A stretch of 22,500 nucleotides of DNA, from contig CM022679.1 of the NCBI GenBank assembly GCA_012295275.1, forward strand, positions 30,660,154 through 30,682,653, written 5' to 3'. Position 1 is the first letter of the stretch; every line of letters begins with the position of its first letter. A model generated the notes under the pieces. That model did not search any database. It worked only from the letters and a program-made list of their open reading frames with translations, and was not told the origin of the DNA. This DNA comes from Chrysomallon squamiferum. Lineage: Eukaryota > Mollusca > Gastropoda > Neomphalida > Peltospiridae. A program made the translations under genes and the position numbers. Shown piece after piece: positions 1-9,499 of this stretch.

Positions 1-35
<35 letters not shown>

Positions 36-75
36 TGGAGTAGCAGCAGTAGTGGTAGTAATAGTAATACTATTA
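1..75. repeat. (GTA)n trinucleotide array
   Basis: The window opens inside a GTA array that is pure to about base 35. It then decays through GCA and ATA triplets to about base 75. The triplet spectrum is the same as in the large array at 19536-20100. The array is cut by the window edge, so its length is unknown. Confidence 0.95.
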
Positions 76-417
76 ACAGTAGTCATTATTCTTGTTTTGT
101 TTTGGCAGCCAACACCAGAAGCTATCACAACTAAGGTTTATTATTTATAAATCCTGTTTTAACACCAGTCAAGTTTGTTGACAAATATATATTTTTTCTT
201 TTTTTCTAACTGTCCTGGTTGCTTAAAAAAAAAAAAAAAAAAAAAAAAATTAAATAAAAACAAAAAAACTTTGCAATCTGTCAATCAAGGATTGCTCACA
301 AACTCATCAATCAGAAAATCATTTTATTGAAAACTTTCTATCTGCCTCTCAGCCTTCTTTTGACAGCGGTTGTGGTTACTGGGGCAATATGTCCAGCTCA
401 TCGTAGATTTATTTATT

Positions 418-421
<4 letters not shown>
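76..421. other. Non-coding AT-rich sequence with a 25-base A run
   Basis: I see no gene here. The stretch has an A run at 225-249 followed by A-rich decay, which could be the tail of an old retroposed copy, although no recognisable element body lies upstream. The rest is unique AT-rich sequence. Confidence 0.6.

Positions 422-464
<43 letters not shown>
422..464. repeat. (TG)n dinucleotide array
   Basis: An uninterrupted TG/GT run of about 43 bases. Open frames across it give only Cys-Val repeats and are not genes. Confidence 0.97.
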
Positions 465-466
<2 letters not shown>

Positions 467-469
467 TCA

Positions 470-720
470 GACTTGCACACACGACATTCTCAAACCAATC
501 AATAGCAATCTCTCACGCTCTGCTGGACGTCCACAACTCGCATTTAACTAAGAGCCAAAGGGAAAAAAAACGGTCCATTTGTGAATCTGATTGGTCGAGT
601 CAAACAGCCAATAAATGTCCGTCTTGCATTTCTCGCGACGGACGCCGTTTGCGATAAATCTTGCTCTAATAGCTTGTAGAAAAACGACGCCACCGCAAAT
701 GGAACGTGATAGGGTGATGT
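470..720. promoter_or_regulatory. Candidate promoter-like block with CCAAT and TCTCGCGA motifs
   Basis: This block is compositionally complex, in contrast to the repeats on both sides. It holds CCAAT at 495-499, an inverted ATTGG at 590-594 and CCAAT at 608-612, the last two 13 bases apart. CCAAT is the NF-Y site and is typical of proximal promoters. TCTCGCGA at 631-638 matches eight of ten bases of the TCTCGCGAGA promoter element. CpG-containing sequence follows to about 660. No TATA box or convincing downstream exon is visible. The minus strand is open here for about 50 residues (ARFIANGVRREKCKTDIYWL is part of it), so an exon on that strand is an alternative, but I see no good splice sites. 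Confidence 0.3.
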
Positions 721-722
721 GA

Positions 723-745
723 GTGTGTGTGTGTGTGTGTGTGTG
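723..745. repeat. (GT)n array
   Basis: A short pure GT run just downstream of the CCAAT block. Confidence 0.95.
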
Positions 746-800
746 AAAGTGTAAAAAAAATTTAAACAGTTTTAAAATAAATAGAGAGAGAAATAAAATA

Positions 801-824
801 TTTTTTTTTTTTTTTTTTTTTTTT
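801..824. repeat. Poly-T tract (24 T)
   Basis: A homopolymer of 24 T. The flanks, to about 960, are A- or T-rich low-complexity sequence with no gene. Confidence 0.95.
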
Positions 825-957
825 ACTCTCATTGCACTTGTCCTTATACCAGTTTTTCTTCGATTAATGTTAAAAAAAAAAAGTGGTATAGTTCTAGATT
901 AGAGAAAAATACAGCAGTAATTGGTGGATGATTTAAATTTGAAATAACTCAAATGTT

Positions 958-960
<3 letters not shown>

Positions 961-989
<29 letters not shown>
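961..989. repeat. (AAT)n array
   Basis: About ten AAT triplets without interruption. Confidence 0.95.
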
Positions 990-991
<2 letters not shown>

Positions 992-1065
992 GCACAAACT
1001 CACACTCTCTCTTACTCGTTCTTTCTTTCTCTCTTGTTGTCTTTTATTCCATCTATAATGGGCAA

Positions 1066-1140
1066 AAAAGAAAAAAAAAAAAAAAAAGAAAAAAACAGAT
1101 GAATAAATAAATAAACAAATGAAAATCAATGAAAATAAAA
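1066..1140. repeat. A-rich tract with AAAT repeats
   Basis: Runs of A separated by single G residues, followed by short AAAT tetranucleotide repeats. Low complexity with no gene. Confidence 0.85.
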
Positions 1141-1215
1141 GCTGAGAAGAAGAAAATAGAGAGATTTTGTAGCGTTTTAATTACAACAGTATTACATACA
1201 TGCAACAAAAGACAG

Positions 1216-1246
<31 letters not shown>

Positions 1247-1305
1247 TAAAAATAGTAATAATAATAATAATAATAATAATGATAATAATAATAATAATAG
1301 TAATA

Positions 1306-1336
<31 letters not shown>

Positions 1337-1420
1337 TATTTTTTTCATTATTATTATTATGACTATAATGCTAATAATAATAATAACGATGGTGATGATA
1401 GTAATAACAACTACTACAAC
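1216..1420. repeat. Compound AAT array with an inverted ATT block
   Basis: AAT triplets with scattered GAT and AGT interruptions run from 1216 to about 1338. They turn into an ATT block (about 1347-1360) and return to AAT (about 1371-1386). The AAT and ATT blocks are reverse complements a few bases apart and can fold into a hairpin. All open frames through here are poly-Ile, poly-Asn or poly-Leu artefacts. Confidence 0.95.
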
Positions 1421-2190
1421 ATTAACAAACAAACAAACAACAAAGACAGAACATTTACACGCCCAACAAAGCGTTATGTCATAAAAACAGTTTTTATCTT
1501 CAGCGTGTAAAACCTCAATCAACATACAGACGACATCTTCGCTCTTTTTCTCTTTTCTTTTTCTTCTTTTTTTTTAACATTTTTTTCCTAATCCGTGTTT
1601 TCAAGTAATGAATCAAGAATATTAATTGTCCAGTGACACATTGATTTATGGGCTACAAGCGTTCGCAAAGTATCGCCTGATCATCAGTTATGAGACTGCG
1701 GTATTTACTTCTTCCTAAGCGTCTCACTTCCTCTGATATCGGATTCGACAGCTGGCGTAATTCCTGCAAGTCCCTGCTATCGACACTTATTCTTAATTAG
1801 CAACTTCAGCCTGAGAGCAACCGTTGTTGACGTCTTTAGCTGTGGACAGCTCTTTTTTTTTTTATTCTTTTTTTTTCTCCCCCTTCTTTTGTGGTCACAC
1901 CGTTCATTTCTAGGGTAAATTTATAATGCAGCCATCTGTTACTTGTTTCTGTTTGTCCGTTGCCTGGAGTCCGGGTTTGGTAGTCGAGGTTGTGTGAAAA
2001 TGTATTAGTTGTATACATATCGCGGGCTGTGAGGTGATGATAACCTTGGTAAAAAGGTTTTGTTTTTTAGCAGATTAATGCTGTGTTCGACTTGTTGTTG
2101 TTGGGTAGGGTGAATGTGTTTTGTGGCAAGAGTGAATGAAAGAGAGAATGAAGTAAAGAAAGAAAGAAAGAAATAAATAAACTGTATTAG
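1421..2190. other. Mostly unique non-coding sequence
   Basis: No supported gene. The part from about 1640 to 1840 is of ordinary complexity and includes a homeodomain-type TTAATTAG near 1794. The part from 1850 to 2030 carries T runs. GAAA tetranucleotide repeats occur at about 2155-2175. Confidence 0.55.
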
Positions 2191-2194
2191 TTTT

Positions 2195-2219
2195 GTGTGT
2201 GTGTGTGTCTGTGTGTGTA
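2195..2219. repeat. (GT)n array
   Basis: A GT run with one CT interruption. Confidence 0.95.
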
Positions 2220-2264
2220 TATAAGATGGGCTACACGAATATCTTCCTATTCTCGTTGTCCGCC

Positions 2265-2399
2265 CGTCTCTCTCTTTCTGTCTCTCTCTCTTTCTGTCCC
2301 TCTTTATCTGTTTTTCGTTTTCTCCTTTTTTCACTCATTTTCTCTTTATCTTTCTTTCCCTCTCTCTACTGTTTGTCTCTTGTCGTCGTCACTTTCTCT

Positions 2400-2478
<79 letters not shown>

Positions 2479-2510
2479 GCCTGTCTGTCTGTCTGTCTAT
2501 CTGTCCATCA
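2265..2510. repeat. CT-rich complex with pure (CT)n and (CTGT)n parts
   Basis: A decayed TCTCTTTC-type pyrimidine tract leads into a pure CT array at 2403-2474. A CTGC/CTGT/CTAT tetranucleotide tail follows to about 2506. The poly-Leu/Ser and Arg/Glu open frames on the two strands are read-through of this array. Confidence 0.96.
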
Positions 2511-3654
2511 CTCATCCGTTTCCGTAAAGAACATCTTTCATTAGTACAGAGTAACACGATATTTACACACAACCGTTTTGTCAGTGTCTAGGATTTTTTT
2601 TTTCAAAATTGCTTCTCTGTGTAAACTAGATTGTTTTTTTTTTTGTTTTTTTTAACAATCTCGACTACAATCAATGCCATAACGGACATTATATTGTTTT
2701 CACTTTTTTTTGTTTCTTCTTTTTTCTTTTTCTCTTTTGCCGAACAACGTTTTATATTCTTCCACTATAATGCTAGAGAAAGAAAGAACAAAAAAATTAA
2801 GAGTTTACTTGCGGCGAAATGCAACTTCCGAGCTCTTTACAAAGCTTCCTTTACATTTTTTGTTGTCTGGTTTCTTTTTTCGTTTTTCTGATGTTCTCTG
2901 TTTTAGTTAACGCGTAACTTTCCATTACTCAGTTTGTTCATGTTGTTCTGTCAGTTGTTTTTGATAAGACAATGTCAGACAAATACACAGCAGACAATAA
3001 TGAAATTTTGTTTCCATTTGTGCGACCTTCATTCGTCCATTCATGCATCCATCCATCCACCCATCTCTAAGCTCTGTTTCTCTACCTTTCTAGCTCTTTT
3101 TCTCTTTGTCGGTTTCTCTGTCCTTCTTACTCTTTTTCTCTCATTCATTCATTCGTTCGTTATCTCTCTCTCTCTCTTTCTTTTTCTCACTCAATCTCTC
3201 TTTGTTACTTAATAAAGCTTAGTCAGAACCTTGAAACTTTCTAAACATTTAAAACTCCTGGGATTAAAATTAAAAAAAATAAAATCAAAGTAATGCCGAA
3301 CTCCGAAAATGAAGATTCCTTTTTTTTTCTTTTTAACAATATATCATTTTAAAGAACAACAAAATCGGTAAATATTTTTGAAGGTATTTTTCCCCCGCAT
3401 GATAAACGGATTATGCCAAATTATTTATCCAGCGAGATTGTTTTGAATTACCTTTTTTCTGACGCGCACGAGAAAGAAGACCGTGCTAGTGGGTAATGGA
3501 TTATATTAAGCGTCTTGTAAGAAACTTAATAAACTTGTCAAGCGGGTTTATAAATACGGGAGTCTGTGATTAATAGCTTCATATTGATGTACTGGCCTCG
3601 TCCATCGTGGAAGCTGTTTTTCCAGACAATAAGTCTTTTCTATTTCTAGTTTAC
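2511..3654. other. T-rich, mostly unique non-coding sequence with decayed CATT/CATC repeats
   Basis: No supported gene. T-rich low complexity dominates 2590-2900. CATC/CATT-type tetranucleotides occur at about 3029-3065 and 3140-3165, with CT at 3165-3185. The part from about 3440 to 3640 is more complex and holds TATAAATA at 3549-3556, a TATA-box match with no supported transcript downstream. Confidence 0.5.
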
Positions 3655-3960
3655 GTTATATCAAACCATATCGTAAAATATCATATCATATCATATTGTA
3701 TCATATCAGATCATATCAGATCATATTATATCATACTTTATCATACAATATATCATACTTTATCATAGAATATATCATATTTTATCATACAATATATCAT
3801 ATTTTATCATACAATATATCATATTATGTCGAGATTTCATATCATATCATGTATCATTCATATCGTCGTATTAATATCGTGTCGTGTCGTATCCTAGTAT
3901 ACCATATCATATCATATCGTGCCATGTCCTGTCATATCATGTCATATCATATATTATACA
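3655..3960. repeat. TCATA satellite with a 22-bp higher-order tandem repeat
   Basis: A pentanucleotide-type TCATA/ATCATA repeat fills the interval. Within it, at 3727-3836, five units of exactly 22 bp start at 3727, 3749, 3771, 3793 and 3815. Each begins TATATCATA, continues with CTTTATCATA or TTTTATCATA, and ends ACAA or AGAA in the complete units. The last unit breaks down after about 12 bases. Flanking sequence drifts to TCGTG and CATGT variants. No gene; the open frame over it is Ile/Tyr/His-rich repeat translation. Confidence 0.95.
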
Positions 3961-4449
3961 AGGAATATTTCACTGGTGCTTTAATAAAGAGGATGAGAAA
4001 TTAAACCAGTTTTTGTTGAAGCTGCTTTTGACAATATCTACAATTACATGTACAGTTTAGTTTTTAACTCAACACTGAAATTTTGCCGTTTTGTCCGGGG
4101 TCCATAGACTAATGTATTAAGCAGGTAGTTTATTGTGCTGTAGTTACATCATGAACGATTTAGATATTAATTTTTACTTTTTTTTCTCTTTCATTTTGTG
4201 CTAGTGTGTGTTTGTATATACCTATGATTAAAAACACATTATTCAGTACAGATGGATATTGAAGAAAAAAAAACAACAACTTGATTTTGATTCGAAAAGG
4301 ATAGGCTGTATTTCTTAATATTATCCATGTCATCATAATGAATAAATTCACAATATTTTAACGAAACGTGAATGATTTTAACAATTAATAAAACTAACTG
4401 ATTTTAACGATAAATATATGTAAGTACAGTAATAACAGGTATTTTATAC
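3961..4449. other. AT-rich non-coding sequence
   Basis: I see no gene, array or clear element. The sequence is unique and AT-rich with short A and T runs. Confidence 0.55.
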
Positions 4450-4600
4450 AAACACATACCACTTCACTTGATACGCTAGTCGACTGCACTAAAGTGCAGG
4501 ATGCAGAAAATGTCCAACTGACATACTGAAGAGTGCATCGTGTAATCCGGGTCCTTGGACTTAATACATGCGTTTTAACCATTCAGTTAAGTTTGCGCGC
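4450..4600 (-). mobile_element. Probable tRNA-derived SINE, minus strand, decayed
   Basis: Read on the minus strand, 4589-4567 gives TAACTGAATGGTTAAAACGC followed by ATG. By eye this differs at five of 23 positions from a typical tRNA/SINE A-box region of the form TAGCTCAGTGGTTAGAGCGC. A segment reading TTAAGTCCAAGGACCCGG follows. The place where a B box (GGTTCGANTCC) is expected, starting near 4548, has only a decayed match beginning GGATTAC. A-box to B-box spacing is about 41 bases, three short of a tRNA. The body then holds a near-perfect palindrome, CTGCACT/AGTGCAG at 4484-4499, and runs out near 4450. I infer an inactive RNA polymerase III-type retroposon. The 3' end and target-site duplications are not visible. 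Confidence 0.5.
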
Positions 4601-5419
4601 ACTCGAGATACCGTCTGCTTGAACTCACTGTAATATCGCGTTCTTCGTGGCTAACACCGGTATTCAACAAGTCCCCGTTTTATTCTGCTTATGTATTTTA
4701 AGCTCGATAGTCCAGAGCATCAACAATTTTATCAGCCTCCGGGTCCCTAACCATCTTTTTCCGTCTCTGATCCCGTTAATTTTCTTATAATAACTTCTTT
4801 TTTTTCAGAAGGTTCTAATGCTATTTTTTTTTCCCTTTCTGTGGCATTATAGCAAATGGGTGAGTGAATAAAAAGAATAAATTAAAAAAATTAAAATGGC
4901 CATGTGGCCTGGTCGGCGGATGTGACATGCAGTTATTTCCGATCTAGATTACAAGCTCTTCAGAGGAAAAACTCTGGTTTAGAAAAAAAACTTTTGACGC
5001 CATGCTTAGTTTGGTTATTAATATTATAAACAGCTCAGGGACGCCTTTCAATGCTAGAAGAGAAATTGAGTAATATGTTTTTTCTTTGTCGTTCATCACA
5101 ACAAAAAATAAAAATAAAAAAATGAAAGAAAGAAAGAAAAATAAATCATTGCTTAGGAATTCAGGATGCATGGTCTACCGCATTTGCAATGAATGGTTTG
5201 ATATGTTTAAAAAAAAAAAAAAAAAAGAAAGAAAAAAAAATGTTTTGTTTGTTTAACGATGACTGTTTGTCAAGAGATAAAGAGAATGTTTTATTTTTAA
5301 ATTAATTTCTGACATGGCAGTCACCTTTGGTATTTATAATAATATGATCCAAAAAGGAAAGACTATGGAAAAACAAATACGTAACAAATTGTTCGTAAGT
5401 CTGTCACTGATCTGTAAAT
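4601..5419. other. Mostly unique non-coding sequence
   Basis: No supported gene. The first 150 bases have moderate GC. A GAAA-type A-rich stretch lies at about 5100-5145 and an A run at 5209-5226. Confidence 0.5.
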
Positions 5420-5640
5420 AAGACAGTGAGCTATTGAGCTGCTCAGTCGTTCAATCAGCTACTCAGCGTTTGAATGATAGAATAGATATTTGAGTCAGTC
5501 AGTCAATCAGTATATGAATGACAGAATGGATGATTCTTTCAGACAGGCGGTAACTCAGTTATTTAGTCGCTCAGTCAGAAATAAAAATATAGAGTGGATC
5601 ATTCAGACAGTCAGTCACTGAATCACGCAGTCAAAGTTAC
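5420..5640. repeat. Decayed TCAG-based tandem repeat
   Basis: CAGT/TCAG tetranucleotides recur through the whole stretch. A longer submotif recurs as well: GAATGATAGAATAGAT near 5473, GAATGACAGAATGGATGATT near 5515, and a diverged copy ending GTGGATCATTCAGACAG near 5594. The spacing between copies is irregular, about 42 and 75 bases, so this is an old, interrupted array rather than a clean satellite. Confidence 0.65.
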
Positions 5641-6120
5641 ACAGATACCTTGTCAGACATTGTTTCAGAGAGCCTCTAAGTATTACAGATTTCATTTCTT
5701 ATTACAAAAACATATTATGTTTCATTTGCAGTTTTATCCACACATTTCTTGAAAAGCGTAATTTCAAAACCTTCTCCAATCCACTGCACATACATATATA
5801 TATATATAAAACGATTATATTCCAACCCTTGCAATGAATAAAAAGAAAATTTAGAAGAAAAGAGAACTTTCTTAAATTTATGGCAATAATCAATCTGTAA
5901 ATTTTACACCAGTTTTTACGTGTAGACACACAGCAGGTGAAAACTGCAGATAGCGATTATTCGAGCTCATTCTACGAGTAGTCGTAAGTTAAGACTCTTT
6001 TTTGAGCAGTCGTGAAAAAGAAAGGTAGAAATAATTACACTGACAAAGCAAATTTCAACAGATAACATCAAAATGTGAATAGCTCTAAACATACAATAAC
6101 GTTTTAAATTTAAATATGTT
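5641..6120. other. Unique AT-rich sequence with a short AT array
   Basis: An AT dinucleotide run lies at about 5795-5808. Otherwise I see no gene or element. Confidence 0.55.
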
Positions 6121-6400
6121 CTGCTGGTGCTGCTTTTGTTGTCGAAACTGTCGTCGTTATTAATGTTTTTGTTAGAACTGTTGTTGTTGTTGTTGTTGTT
6201 GTAAATACTTCTGTCATTGTTGCTGATGTTAAAATGCCAATGGTAGAGTTTAATAACATTTTAGTTATTATTTTAATTTAAATTGTAATATTTACTTATT
6301 TATTTTATTATTTAATGAGTTAGTTAGTTATTTTATTACTTATTTATCATCATCATCATCATCATCATCATCATTTCTATTATTATTATTATTATTATAA
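6121..6400. repeat. Trinucleotide cluster: GTT, ATC and ATT arrays
   Basis: Decayed TGY/GTT triplets start near 6121. A pure GTT run lies at about 6179-6202, ATC at 6346-6374 and ATT at 6378-6399. The middle is TTA-rich with TTAG and TTAT short repeats. There is no gene. Confidence 0.92.
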
Positions 6401-6439
6401 ATTTCGACTGCGTCTTTCTTCTTTCTCTTTGAGGCTCGT

Positions 6440-6500
6440 ATTAAGCCTTCACTTTCTCTGTTTTCTCTCTGTCTGACTGTCTGCATGTCTGTTTGTCTGT

Positions 6501-6562
<62 letters not shown>

Positions 6563-6720
6563 CACTCTCATTTTATATCCTCACCTTTTATTATTCTTTT
6601 TCTCTTTTTGTCAAGGTTTTTTTTTTCCTCTTCCTTCCATTTTAGTCACTCTCGCCTTCTCTCTTTATTTCTGTATCTTTTTTCTCTAAATTCCTTTCTT
6701 TCTCTTTCTTTCTCTCCATT
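6440..6720. repeat. CTGT/CTGC array with a pyrimidine-rich tail
   Basis: CTGT units flank a block of seven CTGC units (about 6500-6528), followed by about eight CTGT units to 6560. A decayed TTTC/TCTC pyrimidine tract follows to about 6717. Its open frame encodes only Cys/Leu/Ser/Val repeats. Confidence 0.93.
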
Positions 6721-7340
6721 TGCTTGTCAGAAATGTCCCTTCCCCCCAAAAAAAAATCAACTGCTGTAATATCTTCGTCTGTTTAAGAATGCAAAACAGC
6801 CGAGCATCCCAGTGAATGTATTTCTGATTTTTACAGAAATGCAGTATCGAGAAGCTGCATCTGAACGTCATAAATTCTTGAACGTACTAAATTAAAGTTT
6901 TTTTATTTGTTCTTTCAACCTTGAAAAGCAACACACGTACAAAGTTCGTTTGGTGTATTATTACACAACATGGCTGTTCAGCTTATCAAATAGCGTGAAA
7001 ATGCTCGACCATAAAAAACATATCAAATCTACATCTTAATTTTTTCGCCCTATCGTAGTTTTACTATTCAAGCGTGGATATTTATCTTTTACTTTTATCA
7101 TATTATAGCTACTGTACTCGGCATTGTACCAAAAAAAAAAAAAAATTTAAAAATTAAAAAAATTAAAAATAACGACGACAAACAAACAACAACATATTTT
7201 TAATTTGTTAGTGATTTTAGGAGCGCCGTGATGCTATGGTGCTTTCAAATTCAGTTTTTCTTCGAGATTTTCTTCAAAACATTCCCGTTTTATTTGTTTA
7301 TTTATTTTATTATTATTATTATTTACACATTTTCCACAAG
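6721..7340. other. Mostly unique non-coding sequence, A-rich near the end
   Basis: No supported gene. An A run at 7131-7145 is followed by AAATT repeats to about 7170 and then ACGACGACAAACAAAC-type decay. ATT triplets lie near 7308-7324. Confidence 0.5.
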
Positions 7341-7346
7341 CACACG

Positions 7347-7444
<98 letters not shown>

Positions 7445-7506
7445 TCAGGAATGTTTATAAACGTCTCTCTCTCTCTCTCTCTATCACAGAGATACACACA
7501 GACATA
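7340..7506 (+). repeat. CT array with shared dispersed-repeat core, copy 1
   Basis: A CT array runs from 7349 to about 7441 with a single TT interruption. A 24-base core at 7442-7465, starting TTTTCAGGAATG and ending ATAAACGTC, follows directly. A second CT run comes next (7465-7482), then the 15-base motif ATACACACAGACATA (7492-7506). Core and motif both recur unchanged and in the same order at 14020-14093. I infer two copies of one dispersed repeat, possibly a microsatellite-linked retroposon. The family is not recognised. Confidence 0.8.
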
Positions 7507-7657
7507 TGGCAGTCAGATATCTATGTATGTTATTCAACAGAAGATCTTTTAGTTTTAGCGATACGAAAATCCGTAGGGTCCCACATTCAAGAGGTCGTCA
7601 ACAAACTTTACTACGGTACTTGAAACATTTCCTCACCGAAGCTAATCAAGAAAGTTT

Positions 7658-7692
<35 letters not shown>

Positions 7693-7799
7693 TTTTTTTA
7701 GCTCGTCTAGAAAACGCAGTACGGTAACAGATAGACTTCGATTGTTCTTCGAGATATCCAGGTGCTTGCGAGTTTTGATATTAAACATTTCATCTTTTT
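7507..7799. other. Unique sequence with a 30-base poly-T tract
   Basis: A pure T run lies at 7661-7690. A T run in this orientation could be the tail of a minus-strand retroposed copy, but no element body is recognised. No gene. Confidence 0.6.
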
Positions 7800-8110
7800 A
7801 TTTCGAGACTATCGCGCGCGCCTTCTAATAAGGAATCTGAGAGATCGCTAAGACACCTTCTGACAGGTCTAATTGGATTCCAAGCCGCCGCAGTCTAGTA
7901 GCGCGCGTTTGTCGAAGGGCTGGCTTCCCCACTCGACGATTAATTATCCAAACCGTGTTAATCATTTTATTGCCGTTTTCTACGATGAAACTAACCCACA
8001 CGTCTGTTATTAATAATAATAAATATGCAAATTGTTAAACGAAGTCCAATATTTCAATTTCAGATTCTTCTGACATGAACCACCTTGCAGAAAGGAGACT
8101 GCATGGCCGT
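7800..8110. promoter_or_regulatory. Candidate cis-regulatory island with homeodomain/POU-type sites
   Basis: A repeat-free block with unusually many CpG for this window (GC alternation at 7812-7821 and 7901-7907). TGACAGGT at 7861-7868 matches the TALE/Meis core. TAATTG lies at 7870-7875. GATTA at 7938-7942 overlaps TTAATTA. TAATC lies at 7959-7963. The octamer ATGCAAAT, a classic POU site, is at 8025-8032. Individual sites this short are common by chance; the clustering in a non-repetitive island is what suggests an enhancer. No start site or exon is visible. Confidence 0.3.
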
Positions 8111-8134
8111 TTTTGCGTTCTGTGGAAATAAGAT

Positions 8135-8340
8135 TTTTTTATTTCTTTATTATTTTTTTTATTTTTTTATTTTTTTATTTTTTTATTATTTTTTTGGATA
8201 AAGAAATATTTCAGCACGACACGAATTTTTTTTTATTAATTTTTTTTTTTTTTTTTTTTGTGGAATTTCTAAAGAGTCAGGTGATACGAACAACATCTTT
8301 GTGTGATGATATATATATATATATATTTTTTTTTTTTAAT
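8135..8340. repeat. T-rich low-complexity block with an AT array
   Basis: ATTTTTTT-type units repeat from about 8137 to 8195. T runs follow at 8227-8260, and AT dinucleotides plus T at 8308-8337. Confidence 0.9.
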
Positions 8341-8420
8341 TAAAGAAAAATGATGTCAGTATGTGTAAAAACAAAGAATCATTCTGTTCAACTGAAGGAT
8401 TCTATGACTAAGCATATGTG

Positions 8421-8449
<29 letters not shown>
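8421..8449. repeat. Poly-A tract (29 A)
   Basis: A homopolymer of 29 A. The sequence from 8450 to about 8680 is unique and AT-rich, with AT dinucleotides near 8581. Confidence 0.95.
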
Positions 8450-8451
<2 letters not shown>

Positions 8452-8684
8452 ACTTGAAAAAGATTTCTTTTTGTGATTCAGAATACTTCAAAAGGACAGA
8501 GCTGGGAAATTTGATAAAAAGGCTTTCATAAGCAGAAATATTATATCATACCCATTAACGAAAATACGAATCTTCTAAGGATATATATATATGATTATAA
8601 TTATGAGAAAAATCACTTTGTTAATAAAAGGAATTATTGTGACCATATATGTAACTTAAAACAAATGGTAGAAATAAATATACG

Positions 8685-8849
8685 ATGTCTAAAACTTTTG
8701 GCCGCAGAGAAAGCTATCAACCTGTTGCTAATGAAAGACTGTATAACTGCACTTCTGATAAAGTTCTGGCTGGCGTAAGGATTTTTCAAAAGAGACTTGG
8801 ATATTGGCAAGAGAATATTTGGAAAAGTAGCTTGCATGCTTCGGAGTAA
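8685..8849 (+). CDS. Small open frame, 54 residues, probably not a gene
   Basis: An ATG-to-TAA frame of 54 codons reads like mixed-composition protein (it starts MSKTFGRRESYQPVANERLY and ends SSLHASE) rather than simple-repeat translation, which is rare here. An internal GTAAGG at about 8775, after the codons for LAG, resembles a splice donor, so a short exon ending there is another reading. I see no acceptor, no signal peptide and no recognisable domain. An open frame of this size is expected by chance in AT-rich DNA on occasion. The function is unknown. Confidence 0.1.
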   Translation: MSKTFGRRESYQPVANERLYNCTSDKVLAGVRIFQKRLGYWQENIWKSSLHASE

Positions 8850-8950
8850 AAGTTTTGGAACAACAGAATCCGCTGATTTCGTTTACAGATAAAACGAATA
8901 AATAGCTTAGATATTAAGGAAGCTTTAGTCGAGGGAGTCATTTTATTTCT

Positions 8951-9080
8951 CGTAAGGATATCTGAACGAAGATCGAACTACTCTTGGTGTAAGAATACAT
9001 GGACAAGGAACGTTCTTGACCGTGCGTAAGGATTTCTGTACAAGGATTAACTTGTTTTCGCGCAAGGATAATAAGTATCT
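8951..9080. repeat. Decayed 36-37-bp tandem repeat
   Basis: The motif CGTAAGGAT and its variants start at 8951 (CGTAAGGAT), 8988 (TGTAAGAAT), 9025 (CGTAAGGAT) and 9061 (CGCAAGGAT), with spacings of 37, 37 and 36 bases. After it, TCTG, ACAAGGA and CTTG-type blocks recur with many changes. A further CGTAAGGAT lies upstream at 8774 but out of register. Confidence 0.65.
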
Positions 9081-9335
9081 GAATAATCTGGATCAACTGT
9101 TACTTGATAGCTACCTCATGGAAACCATATAAAAAAAAATTACATAAATCTGAAAAACACTAATCAAAATTTTCTGAAAACGAAACAAAAAGAAAGTTCC
9201 AGTTTGGTTACTTATATTTTGAAATATATATATAAGTCTTTCTTTAAACCAGTGGTGCTTTGAAAATCCTCAGGAAAACACAATTTTGTGGAATGCTACA
9301 TATCAAATTAAAAAAAGAGCTACTAAAGACCAACT

Positions 9336-9338
<3 letters not shown>

Positions 9339-9366
<28 letters not shown>
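9339..9366. repeat. Poly-A tract (28 A)
   Basis: A homopolymer following unique AT-rich sequence (9081-9338) in which I see no gene. Confidence 0.95.
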
Positions 9367-9442
9367 CGGGGAGAATATAACAGATTTAAAAGTAAATCAA
9401 GAGGATACTGAAAACACATAAAATCAGAATTTTTTTTTTTTA

Positions 9443-9485
9443 ACCAATCTGAACTCGGCGAAAAAAAAAGCCACATCAGATTGGT
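9443..9485. promoter_or_regulatory. Perfect inverted repeat with paired CCAAT motifs
   Basis: ACCAATCTGA at 9443-9452 and TCAGATTGGT at 9476-9485 are exact reverse complements, 23 bases apart. Each arm carries a CCAAT core. It may be a paired NF-Y-type site or a stem-loop. Confidence 0.45.
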
Positions 9486-9499
9486 CTAGGAATATATTT

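Noticed and set aside
3541-3620. TATAAATA at 3549 as a core promoter
   Set aside because: AT-rich DNA contains many such strings, and there is no supported exon or start signal downstream.
3696-4004. Tyr/His/Ile-rich open frame over the TCATA region
   Set aside because: Translation of a five-base repeat. Codon content follows the repeat phase and stops where the repeat ends.
7861-8032. Membership of a Hox or ParaHox cluster, suggested by homeodomain-type sites
   Set aside because: No homeobox or hexapeptide coding sequence is present in any frame. Short TAAT-type sites are common in AT-rich DNA.
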